Of a DNA stretch of 24,443 nucleotides, positions 7,958 through 14,963 are shown piece after piece (position 1 is the first letter of the stretch; the number at the start of each line of letters is the position of its first letter). The stretch spans positions 6,088 to 30,530 of the forward strand of contig DHWS01000020.1 of assembly GCA_002413305.1 (NCBI GenBank), given 5' to 3'. The notes below the pieces were generated by a model, which saw only the letters and a program-made list of their open reading frames with translations, did not search any database and was not told where the DNA came from. The translations under genes were made by a program, and so were the position numbers. The stretch comes from Actinobacteria bacterium UBA5176 (GTDB taxonomy: Bacteria; Actinomycetota; UBA4738).

Positions 7958-7980
7958 GGCGGCGAATCCCACTCGGACGA

Positions 7981-7986
7981 TAGAAT
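7981..7986 (+). promoter_or_regulatory. -10 box TAGAAT of the mec-like operon
   Basis: TAGAAT ends 13 nt before ATG 8000, so the predicted leader is only about 6-7 nt and has no Shine-Dalgarno. It suggests that the JAMM-E1-CysO operon has its own promoter as well as possible read-through from selD. Confidence 0.4.
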
Positions 7987-7999
7987 TTCTGCCCGCACC

Positions 8000-8398
8000 A
8001 TGATCGAGATCCCGGCCGACATCCGAGACCAGCTCGTGGCCCACGCGTTCGCGGGGCTGCCCGACGAGTCGTGCGGTCTGTTGGCCGGGCCAGGCGGTCG
8101 CGTCGAGCGCTTCTTCCCCATGACGAACGCCGACCACAGCCCGCTCACCTACCGGCTGGACGCGTCGGAGCAGATCAAGGTCTTCGGGGAGATCGATGCG
8201 AAGGGGTGGGACCTGATCGGCATCTTCCATTCGCACACGCACTCGCCGGCGTATCCGAGCGAAACGGACCGGCGGCAGGCTTTCTACTCCGAAGCGCACT
8301 ACGTCCTGGTGACGCTCCAGGACCGGAATAACCCCGGGATCAGGGCGTTCACCATCCGAGAGGGCACGATCGAACAGGACGAGGTGAAGATCACGTGA
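8000..8398 (+). CDS. mec: M67 (JAMM) metallopeptidase, Mec-like CysO-cysteine peptidase
   Basis: A 132-aa single-domain zinc peptidase of the JAB1/MPN/Mov34 fold, near the length of M. tuberculosis Mec (Rv1334). The JAMM motif is complete: Glu23 (DESCGLLAG), then His77-x-His79-x7-Ser87-x2-Asp90 in HSHTHSPAYPSETD. In the mycobacterial pathway Mec releases cysteine from the C-terminus of the CysO-cysteine adduct made by CysM. The next two genes encode an E1-like activator and a CysO-like protein, which supports that role. Its stop overlaps the GTG of the E1-like gene (8395-8398), so translation is coupled. The start ATG follows a -10 box closely, without a Shine-Dalgarno. Confidence 0.9.
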   Translation: MIEIPADIRDQLVAHAFAGLPDESCGLLAGPGGRVERFFPMTNADHSPLTYRLDASEQIKVFGEIDAKGWDLIGIFHSHTHSPAYPSETDRRQAFYSEAHYVLVTLQDRNNPGIRAFTIREGTIEQDEVKIT

Positions 8399-9294
8399 CC
8401 GGCGCCAAGCCCGCCGGCGTCCGTAAGCCGGTGTTCAACGAAGAGCAGGTCGTTCGGTACTCGCGCCATATCATCCTGCCCGGCATCGGAGCCGCCGGGC
8501 AGCGCGCCCTGATGGACGCGAAGGTGCTGTGCATCGGCGCGGGGGGCCTGGGCTCGCCCGCCGCCATGTACCTGGCCGCGGCAGGGGTGGGTACGCTCGG
8601 CCTCCTGGACTTCGACCGGGTCGACCTGACGAACCTGCAGCGCCAGCTCCTGCACGACACCGGCGACGTGGGGCGGCCGAAGGTGGACAGCGCGGCGGAC
8701 CGGATCAACGCGCTCAATCCCAACGTCGAGGTGGTGAAGCATGACACGACCCTGACCAGCGACAACGCGTTCGACATCCTCGGGCGGTACGACGTGATCG
8801 TGGACGGGACCGACAACTTCCCGGTCCGCTACCTGGTGAACGACGCTACCCAGATGCTCGGCAAACCGCTCGTCTACGGTTCGATCTACCAGTTCGACGG
8901 GCAGGCCAGCGTGTTCCTGCCCGGGCCCGAGACGCCGTGCTACCGCTGTCTGTTCCCCCAGCCGCCGCCTCCGGGGGCCGTGCCGAACTGCGCAGAGGCC
9001 GGCGTGTTCGGCGTGCTGCCCGGGATCGTCGGCTCCATCCAGGCGGTGGAGGCCATCAAGCTCATCGTCGGGATCGGGGAGCCGCTGGTCGGCCGGCTGC
9101 TGTTGTTCGACGCGCTGGCCATGGAATTCACCAGCGTGAAGCTCCGGTGGGACCCCGACTGCCCGGTGTGCGGGAAACACCCAACCGTGACCGGGCTCAT
9201 CGACTACGACCAGTTCTGCGGTCTGCCCGCGCGCACCACCGTGCAGCAGGCGCAGGCCGAAGCCGACACACTGAAGACCACCTCGGAGGCATGA
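8395..9294 (+). CDS. E1-like adenylyltransferase (MoeB/ThiF/MoeZ family), no rhodanese domain
   Basis: A 299-aa ATP-dependent enzyme that adenylates the C-terminal GG of a ubiquitin-like sulfur carrier, here most likely the adjacent CysO-like protein. Visible are RYSRHIILPGIGAAGQ, the nucleotide loop CIGAGGLGSPAAMYLA (about residues 43-58), LQRQLLHD with the arginine finger, DGTDNFPVRYLVND, and two zinc-ligand pairs, CYRC and CPVC. Mycobacterial MoeZ is about 390 aa because a rhodanese domain follows LIDYxxFCG. Here the chain stops about 25 residues after LIDYDQFCGL, in what would be the linker, and the cysO-like gene begins 4 nt later. The sulfur-donating step must therefore come from another protein. 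Confidence 0.92.
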   Translation: MTGAKPAGVRKPVFNEEQVVRYSRHIILPGIGAAGQRALMDAKVLCIGAGGLGSPAAMYLAAAGVGTLGLLDFDRVDLTNLQRQLLHDTGDVGRPKVDSAADRINALNPNVEVVKHDTTLTSDNAFDILGRYDVIVDGTDNFPVRYLVNDATQMLGKPLVYGSIYQFDGQASVFLPGPETPCYRCLFPQPPPPGAVPNCAEAGVFGVLPGIVGSIQAVEAIKLIVGIGEPLVGRLLLFDALAMEFTSVKLRWDPDCPVCGKHPTVTGLIDYDQFCGLPARTTVQQAQAEADTLKTTSEA

Positions 9295-9298
9295 CGCG

Positions 9299-9574
9299 AT
9301 GTCCGTGACCGTGAAGATCCCGACCATCCTTCGGCGCCACGTCGGCGGCAAGCCCACGGTCGAGGGCGACGGCGACACGCTCCGCGACCTGCTGTCGAAC
9401 CTGGAGACGCAGTACCCGGGCCTGACCACCAGCATCGTGACCGAGCAGGGCGGCTTGCACCGGTTCGTGAACCTCTACGTGAACGACGAGGACGTCCGGT
9501 ACCTCGGCTCGCTGGAGACCGAGGTCAGGGAAGGCGACACGGTGTCGATCCTGCCCGCTGTGGCGGGCGGCTGA
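9299..9574 (+). CDS. cysO: CysO-like MoaD/ThiS-family sulfur-carrier protein
   Basis: A ubiquitin-fold carrier of 91 aa ending in VAGG, the di-glycine that is adenylated and turned into a thiocarboxylate. The pattern VKIPTILRRHVGGKPTVEG, LRDLLSNLETQYPGL, FVNLYVNDEDVRYL and VREGDTVSILPAVAGG matches M. tuberculosis CysO (93 aa) better than molybdopterin MoaD. The position directly after the JAMM peptidase and E1 genes supports a cysteine-synthesis carrier. Candidate cysM is at 16894. The start ATG lies 4 nt after the upstream stop. A hairpin at 9592-9624 follows the gene. Confidence 0.9.
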   Translation: MSVTVKIPTILRRHVGGKPTVEGDGDTLRDLLSNLETQYPGLTTSIVTEQGGLHRFVNLYVNDEDVRYLGSLETEVREGDTVSILPAVAGG

Positions 9575-9591
9575 GGACACCTCCGCACCGG

Positions 9592-9624
9592 CTGCTGACG
9601 CCTCCACTCGGGCGTCGACAGCAG
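9592..9624. terminator. Hairpin after cysO, between convergent genes
   Basis: CTGCTG-ACGCC (9592-9602) pairs with GGCGT and CAGCAG (9611-9615, 9619-9624) across an 8-nt loop, with a 3-nt bulge. There is no U-tract, so it may be a weak or bidirectional terminator serving cysO and the convergent gcvT-like gene. The remainder of 9575-9864 shows no gene I can support. Confidence 0.4.
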
Positions 9625-9864
9625 ATCCGGCAGGGCCGTTCGTCCCCCAGCGGAGTGGGATCGGCCGGGCCGAACGCGGGTCGGTTGCCGATTTTCCCAC
9701 GCGGGCGATGTGCGTTAGGCTCGGACCTCAGGGGCCGGAAGGTGGTACCCACGCCCGGTCGGTCGCGGGAGACCGAGATCCTCTTTCGGGAGGAACGACT
9801 ATCGGGACGCCTGGTCGCCGCCTTTCGGTCCCGCTCTTCTCTCCCCGAGCCACGCTCCAAACGA

Positions 9865-11073
9865 TCAGGGTGTGACGACGGCGGTCTTCCTGGGCGGGTT
9901 GAAGAACGGGAGCTCGGTCACGGTGGCCGGGATGCGGCCGCGTCGCGCTTCCACCGTCCACTCGACCTCCACCCGCGCTCCGGTTTCGGCGTGTTCGGCC
10001 TGCACGGAGGCGAGTGCGATGGCCTTCTTGAGGGTGGGGCTCCAGGTGGTGCTGGTGGCCTTCCCGATCTGCCGGCCCCTCGAGGAGACCGGCACGGGCA
10101 CGCGCGAGGCGGTCGCTTCCATCACGGGGGGCAAGCCCCGGGCGGCATGCAGCGATTCGATGCCCGACCAGTCGATCTCCAGTCCCACCAGCCGGCGCGG
10201 CGGGCCGCCGAGGGCCTGTTCGCGTTCCAGAGCACGCCGCCCGACGAACGGCGCCGGCTTGTCGAAGTCGACGAACCGCCCGAGGACGCCAAGCTCGAAG
10301 GGGGAGTAGGCCTGCTCGGGGATGATGGCCCGCCGCACGCCGTCGAAGTCGGCTTCGATGAGGATGAGGCCGGCCTCGATGCGGGTGACGTCGAGGGCGA
10401 GCATGCCGGCGGGGCGCACGCCGAACGGCCGCCCGGCGTCCACCACCGCGTCCCACAGCTGGACAGCCTCGGCCGAGTCCACCCACAGCTCGAACCCGAG
10501 GTCGCCCGTGTAGCCCGTTCGGCTCACATCGACGTCGATTCGTCCGATCCGTGCCGTCCGCCGCCCGAAGTACCGGAGGTCGCCCCAGGGTTCCTGGGTC
10601 GCCGCCTCCAGCACGTCGCGTGACTTGGGGCCCTGGAGGGCCAGCGCTGCCACGCGTTCGGTGATCTCTTCGACCTCCACGTCCAGGCCGCCGGCGTTCA
10701 TGCGGATCCATCGAAGCGAGGGGTCGGCGGCCGTCCACCGGTACTCGTCGTCGCCGAGGCGGGCCACGGTCCCGTCGTCGATCACCTTCCCCTCCTCGTC
10801 GCACCACGAGGTGTAGTAGACCCGGCCGGGGCGGAGCTTCGACATGTCGCGGGTGATGACGCGGTCGATGAGCCGGGTCGAATCCGGGCCGGTGACGCGG
10901 TACTTGTACAGCGGCGAGACGTCGATGAGCGCGGCGGCCTCGCGGATCGCGTTGTACTCGATGTCGTGGGCGTCGGCGTAGGCGCTGGCGGCGAAGTACC
11001 CCGCCCATTCCCGCCACTGGAGCTTGCGGTTGAGTGGCGCGGTGCGGGGGTGGAAGGCGGTCCCGACCGTCAC
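9865..11073 (-). CDS. GcvT-family aminomethyltransferase (folate-dependent)
   Basis: A 402-aa protein with the GCV_T fold, which binds tetrahydrofolate and accepts one-carbon units. Evidence includes IREAAALIDVSPLYKYRVTG, LIDRVITRDMSKLRPGRVYY, the active-site-region segment DEEGKVIDD, ALQGPKSRDVLEAA, VSRTGYTGDLGFELWV, and the C-terminal barrel with LVGLEIDW and IGKATSTTWSPTLKKAIALA. GTG 11073 is the start, with GAGG 8 nt upstream. There is no gcvH or gcvP beside it, so glycine cleavage is not shown. DMSP demethylase (DmdA) or a demethylase T-domain partner are alternatives. It diverges from a Rieske protein gene over 196 nt. Confidence 0.85.
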   Translation of the reverse strand: MTVGTAFHPRTAPLNRKLQWREWAGYFAASAYADAHDIEYNAIREAAALIDVSPLYKYRVTGPDSTRLIDRVITRDMSKLRPGRVYYTSWCDEEGKVIDDGTVARLGDDEYRWTAADPSLRWIRMNAGGLDVEVEEITERVAALALQGPKSRDVLEAATQEPWGDLRYFGRRTARIGRIDVDVSRTGYTGDLGFELWVDSAEAVQLWDAVVDAGRPFGVRPAGMLALDVTRIEAGLILIEADFDGVRRAIIPEQAYSPFELGVLGRFVDFDKPAPFVGRRALEREQALGGPPRRLVGLEIDWSGIESLHAARGLPPVMEATASRVPVPVSSRGRQIGKATSTTWSPTLKKAIALASVQAEHAETGARVEVEWTVEARRGRIPATVTELPFFNPPRKTAVVTP

Positions 11074-11269
11074 GCGGACATCCTCGTCGGGGTGTTGGAG
11101 TACACACGGTCTCCTTCGTCGGCGCTTCCGGCGTCGCGGGAGGCGTTCGCTTCCCGTTCGCCGACCGTCCTCGAGTGGACGCGATGGGGCATGCTAGGTG
11201 CGCGGCGGATCGCCGACAAGGATCCGGGGCGGAAAACCTCTGATGGATGGGCGCAGGAGGGGGTCGAAC

Positions 11270-11611
11270 ATGGAGGACGAGGCCGGGTCGGACGGCTGGA
11301 TCGAGGTGGCGGTGGAGGCCGATCTACCGGAGAGGCGGGCGATCCGGGCGCAGGTCGAAGGGATGGACGTGTTCCTGTTTCGAACCGCAGACCGGATCTT
11401 CGCGATAGACAACCGGTGCACCCATCAACAGGGCCCGCTGCACCGCGGCGTCGTGAAGGCAGACATCCCCCAGCCGACGGTGACCTGTCCGGTTCACGGA
11501 AGCATGTTTTGGATGACCGACGGGCGGGTGGTGCGAGGGCCGGCCTCCCGACCCCAGCCGGTCTACGATGTCCGCGTGACCGAGGGGATCGTCGAAGTTC
11601 GTCCCCGCTGA
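11270..11611 (+). CDS. Rieske [2Fe-2S] ferredoxin-like protein
   Basis: A small electron carrier of 113 aa with a full Rieske motif: Cys50-x-His52 in CTHQQGPLHRG and Cys73-x2-His76 in TCPVHGSMFW. These bind a [2Fe-2S] cluster with two Cys and two His. There is no signal peptide or membrane anchor, so it is a soluble ferredoxin of the type that feeds oxygenases or nitrite reductase-like enzymes. ATG 11270 was chosen for GGAGG at 11256-11260; the in-frame upstream start at 11198 would add an arginine-rich unlikely leader. The redox partner is not evident. The divergent GcvT-family protein is one candidate for a functional link. Confidence 0.9.
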   Translation: MEDEAGSDGWIEVAVEADLPERRAIRAQVEGMDVFLFRTADRIFAIDNRCTHQQGPLHRGVVKADIPQPTVTCPVHGSMFWMTDGRVVRGPASRPQPVYDVRVTEGIVEVRPR

Positions 11612-11632
11612 TCCTTCCGAGGGGCCGAGGCG

Positions 11633-12637
11633 TCAAGACGCGCCGGCCGCCCAGTCCACGGTCAGCTGGGCCGGGTTCTGCGGGTCGATCCGGACCGCCA
11701 GCCGGGCTCCCGGCTTCACCCGGTCGGCGTGGTCGGGCATCACCAGCACCGGCTGGGCGAGGTGGTACGGCCGGCTGCCGTCGGGCGTGACCTCCATATC
11801 CATCTGCACGAGCCGTCCCCCGTTCATCTCCACGCCCAGCTCCCGGATGCCGGTGATGGTCATCGTGCCCGTTGCACCACCGGCCGGCCCGATGGGGATC
11901 GTGGTCGGGATCGGAGCCGGAGTCGACCCCGGCACCTGCGGGTGGAAGCCGGCGGCTTCGGCCCGGGCCATCTCGGCCGCGAGCTGTGGCGTCATCTGCG
12001 GCGCGTTCAATGGATAGAGCGAAGCGATCACGTCCGGGATCTGCCGGTAGAACCCGACCACGAGGTCCAGCACCTGGCCGGTCTGCTCGGCGTCGTGGCG
12101 CTCGCGGTTCCGATACACGAGCGCGTACCGGCCGGAGATGCAGAAGTGCCAGCCCTTGCCGTTCGCCAGGAGCCACTCGATCATCTGCTCGCTCACCATG
12201 TCGTGGGCGAACTTCAGGTCGGACCCGGTCACCTTGAAGGCTCGGTTGAACGCGTCGGATTCGAAGGGCACCGGCTGGGTCCCGAGGCCGACGCGCTTGA
12301 ACGCCCGGGCCAGCGCGCTCGACGAATGGATCTCGAGTCGGGGGCAGTCCGCGGGGACCGGTGCCGCCCCGCACGTGAAGTACTGATAGGAGTCGCTTCC
12401 GTCGTTGTCCCGGTCCATCTGCCAGGCGACGAACGCCCACGCGTTGATCTCGTTCCACGTGCCGTAGACGACGAACTTGCAGCCGTTGCTGTCGCCGCCC
12501 TGGAGGACCGAGAACGGCAGCATGCCCAGCCCGAACGCGTCGCCTTCCGAGAACTGGAGGCCGTGCAGCTTCGCGAAGCCCTCCATCTCCTTGTGCTCCT
12601 TGCGATCGCCCCACGGCGTATGGATCGTGATCGGCAT
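11633..12637 (-). CDS. Hypothetical protein with C-terminal OB-like actinobacterial domain
   Basis: A 334-aa protein with no family I can name. Residues 1-200 form a globular region rich in aromatic residues (HTPWGDRKEHKEM, FVVYGTWNEINAWAFVAWQ, LANGKGWHFCISGRYALVYR). A Pro/Ala/Thr linker follows (about 235-260). The final 70 residues (GTMTITGIRELGVEMN ... VKPGARLAVRIDP) resemble the short beta-rich domain repeated in actinobacterial hypothetical proteins. There is no signal peptide or transmembrane helix. ATG 12637 is preceded by AGGGGGT. It lies 71 nt downstream of the DJ-1-like gene on the same strand and is convergent with the Rieske gene. Confidence 0.75.
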   Translation of the reverse strand: MPITIHTPWGDRKEHKEMEGFAKLHGLQFSEGDAFGLGMLPFSVLQGGDSNGCKFVVYGTWNEINAWAFVAWQMDRDNDGSDSYQYFTCGAAPVPADCPRLEIHSSSALARAFKRVGLGTQPVPFESDAFNRAFKVTGSDLKFAHDMVSEQMIEWLLANGKGWHFCISGRYALVYRNRERHDAEQTGQVLDLVVGFYRQIPDVIASLYPLNAPQMTPQLAAEMARAEAAGFHPQVPGSTPAPIPTTIPIGPAGGATGTMTITGIRELGVEMNGGRLVQMDMEVTPDGSRPYHLAQPVLVMPDHADRVKPGARLAVRIDPQNPAQLTVDWAAGAS

Positions 12638-12708
12638 GCTGGACCCCCTGTCGACGTGAGCAGGATTGTGCGCGTCCTCCAGGAGACCGGCAACAGCGGC
12701 GACGTCGC

Positions 12709-13311
12709 TTAGACCGGCGGTTGCGGGTCGTACTGGATCCCGCGCTTGACCTCTTTCGCCCGCTCCTCCGAGTGGAGGCGGCGGACGAGGTGCAGCGCCA
12801 TGTCGATCCCGGCGGACACGCCGGCGGCGGTGATCACATCGCCGGTGTCGACGAAGCGGTCGTCGGGTCGAAGCTCCACCGTGGGGTCGAGCTGGCCCAG
12901 CAGATCGAGCGTGCTCCAGTGGGTGGTGGCGGGGCGCCCGTGCAGCAGCCCGCTGTCCGCGAAGACCAGCGCGCCCGTGCACACGCTGGTCATGAGCGCG
13001 CCGGTGGCGGCGATCGCCTGGACCCACCCGCGCAGCAGTTCGTCACCGAGCTGCCGCCGGGTGCCGGCCCCGCCGGGGAAGACGAGCACGTCGATGGGGG
13101 GAGCGGTCTCCCACGAGTGGTCGGGCAGGACCCGGAGGCCCTTCGCGCAGCGGATCTGCTCCAGCGACCGGGCGAGCGTGAACACCTCGACCCGGTCGTC
13201 AGGGAAGTTCTTCGCCCAATACGCGAGCACCTCCCATGGTCCGGCCCAGTCCAGTTCCTCGCACTCTTCGAAGAGGAAGATGCCGATCCGGAGGGGTTGA
13301 CCGGGTTGCAC
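12709..13311 (-). CDS. DJ-1/PfpI family protein, isonitrile hydratase-like
   Basis: A 200-aa alpha/beta protein of the DJ-1/PfpI superfamily. The nucleophile elbow SVCTGALVFADSGLL places the reactive Cys at residue 111. The N-terminal FEECEELDWAGPWEVL carries the acidic residue region and DxxGP, and ATTHW contributes the usual histidine. The combination matches Pseudomonas isonitrile hydratase (InhA) and the N-terminal domain of GlxA regulators, but no helix-turn-helix domain follows. GTG 13311 is the start; a TACTCT box lies 7 nt upstream. The substrate is not proven. Confidence 0.82.
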   Translation of the reverse strand: MQPGQPLRIGIFLFEECEELDWAGPWEVLAYWAKNFPDDRVEVFTLARSLEQIRCAKGLRVLPDHSWETAPPIDVLVFPGGAGTRRQLGDELLRGWVQAIAATGALMTSVCTGALVFADSGLLHGRPATTHWSTLDLLGQLDPTVELRPDDRFVDTGDVITAAGVSAGIDMALHLVRRLHSEERAKEVKRGIQYDPQPPV

Positions 13312-13317
13312 GTCCCC

Positions 13318-13324
13318 TAGAGTA
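13318..13324. promoter_or_regulatory. Overlapping divergent -10 boxes
   Basis: On the plus strand TAGAGT (13318-13323) would start a leader for the flavoprotein gene at 13353. On the minus strand TACTCT (13324-13319) lies 7 nt before GTG 13311 of the DJ-1 gene and would give a leaderless mRNA. The two hexamers share five bases, so polymerase cannot occupy both at once. Confidence 0.45.
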
Positions 13325-13352
13325 TCGGCGCCCGGGAGGACGGCGGAGGGGC

Positions 13353-14963
13353 GTGGCGACGAAGCGGTACGACGCGATCGTGATCGGCGGCGGGCACAAC
13401 GGCCTGGTCGCTGCCGCCTACCTCGCCCGTGGCGGGATGAAGACCCTGGTGCTGGAGCGCCGGAACGTGCTGGGCGGCGCGGCCGTGACCGAGGAGATCT
13501 TCCCGGGTTTCCGGTTCAGCGTCGCGTCGTACGTGGTCTCCCTGCTCCGCCCGGAGATCATCCGCGATCTCGAGCTCCCGAAGCACGGCCTGGAGATCCT
13601 GCCGCTGGACGGGACGATCACCCCACTGGATGGTGACTACCTCTGGCGTGTGAACGACCACGCCGAGACCATGCGCGAGCTCCGGCGCTGGTCGCGCACG
13701 GACGCGGAGGCGTACGAGGAGTACGGCCGGCTGATGGTGGACATGGCCCGGTTCATCAAGCCGGTCCTGTCGATCGTCCCCCCCGACCCGGGCCGGATCG
13801 ATCCGCGGGATTGGTTGGGAGTGCTGGGCCTGGCGCGGAGCTTCCGCGACCTGTCCGAGTACCACCAGTCGGTGTTCGTCCAGCTCATGACCATGAGCGC
13901 GGCCGAGTTCCTGGAGCAATGGTTCGAAACTGACCCGTTGATCGCCACGATGAGCGCCAGCGGCATCATCGGGACCTTCCAGGGAATACGTTCACCAGGC
14001 ACCGCGTACGTGCTGCTCCACCACTACATGGGCGAGATCGACGGCGCGTTCCGGGCCTGGGGGATCCCGCGGGGCGGGACGGGGGGCATCAGCGAGGCGA
14101 TCGCGTCGGCGGCGCGGGCCGCGGGCGCGGAGATCCGAACCGAAACGCCTGTGGACCACCTGCTGATCGCGGGTGACAGTGTGACGGGGGTTGTCACATC
14201 GTCAGGCGACGAATTGACAGCATCTGTCGTGTTGTCAAGTCTGGACGCGCGCCAGACCTTCCTCCACCTAGTTCCCTCCGGCACGCTCGATCCGCAGTTC
14301 GAACGCGAGGTCCGCCGCTACAAGTTCCGCGGCTCCTCGGGCAAGGTGAACCTCGCCCTCGACGGCCTTCCGGACTTCACGTGCCTTCCGAACGCGGTGA
14401 CCACCGAACACCTGCGGGGCGCGATCAGCTTCAGCCCGAGCACCGACTACATGGAGCGCGCCTACGACGATGCCAAGTACGGCCGGTTCAGCGCCCGCCC
14501 CTACATCGACACGATCATCCCGACGCTGGTCGACCCGTCGATGGCCCCGCCCGGCAAGCACGTCATGAGCTGTTTCGTCCAGTACGCGCCGTACCACCTC
14601 GAGGACGGCCGGGAGTGGGACGACGCCCAGCGCGAGGCGTTCGGCGACGCCGTGGTCGACACCATCGCCGAACGCGCCCCGAACATCCGGGACCTGATCC
14701 TTTACCGACAGGTCCTCACGCCGAAGGACATCGAAGTGACCTTGGGTCTGTCCGAGGGCAACATCTTCCAGGGCGAGCTCTCGCTGGAGCAGCTGTTCTT
14801 CTTCCGCCCCGTCCCCGGATGGGCTCGCTACCGGACGCCCGTCAAGGACCTGTGGATGTGCGGGTCGGCGACCCACCCCGGCGGGGGCCTGATGGGTGCG
14901 CCCGGGCGGATCGCGGCGCTGGAGGTCCTCAAGGCGCTGCGGTACCGGCGGGGAGCGGCGTGA
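13353..14963 (+). CDS. PYROXD2/CrtI-like FAD-dependent oxidoreductase, copy 1
   Basis: A 536-aa flavoprotein of the phytoene desaturase-related family. The N-terminal dinucleotide fold is YDAIVIGGGHNGLVAAAYLA, followed by LVLERRNVLGGAAVTEEIFP. The C-terminal FAD signature is MCGSATHPGGGLMGAPG. Internal landmarks are GGTGGISEAIASAARAAGAE, PSTDYMERAYDDAKYGRFS and HVMSCFVQYAPYHL. The lack of carotenoid genes nearby argues against a named carotenoid role; PYROXD2-type proteins have poorly known substrates. GTG 13353 has GGAGGGG just upstream; the open frame back to 13236 is shadow over the DJ-1 gene. Its stop overlaps the GTG of the paralogue that follows. Confidence 0.88.
   Translation: MATKRYDAIVIGGGHNGLVAAAYLARGGMKTLVLERRNVLGGAAVTEEIFPGFRFSVASYVVSLLRPEIIRDLELPKHGLEILPLDGTITPLDGDYLWRVNDHAETMRELRRWSRTDAEAYEEYGRLMVDMARFIKPVLSIVPPDPGRIDPRDWLGVLGLARSFRDLSEYHQSVFVQLMTMSAAEFLEQWFETDPLIATMSASGIIGTFQGIRSPGTAYVLLHHYMGEIDGAFRAWGIPRGGTGGISEAIASAARAAGAEIRTETPVDHLLIAGDSVTGVVTSSGDELTASVVLSSLDARQTFLHLVPSGTLDPQFEREVRRYKFRGSSGKVNLALDGLPDFTCLPNAVTTEHLRGAISFSPSTDYMERAYDDAKYGRFSARPYIDTIIPTLVDPSMAPPGKHVMSCFVQYAPYHLEDGREWDDAQREAFGDAVVDTIAERAPNIRDLILYRQVLTPKDIEVTLGLSEGNIFQGELSLEQLFFFRPVPGWARYRTPVKDLWMCGSATHPGGGLMGAPGRIAALEVLKALRYRRGAA

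Noticed and set aside
9655..10623. Plus-strand open frame opposite the gcvT-like gene
   Set aside because: No motifs and shadow-type composition; the minus-strand frame is a clear GcvT-family protein.
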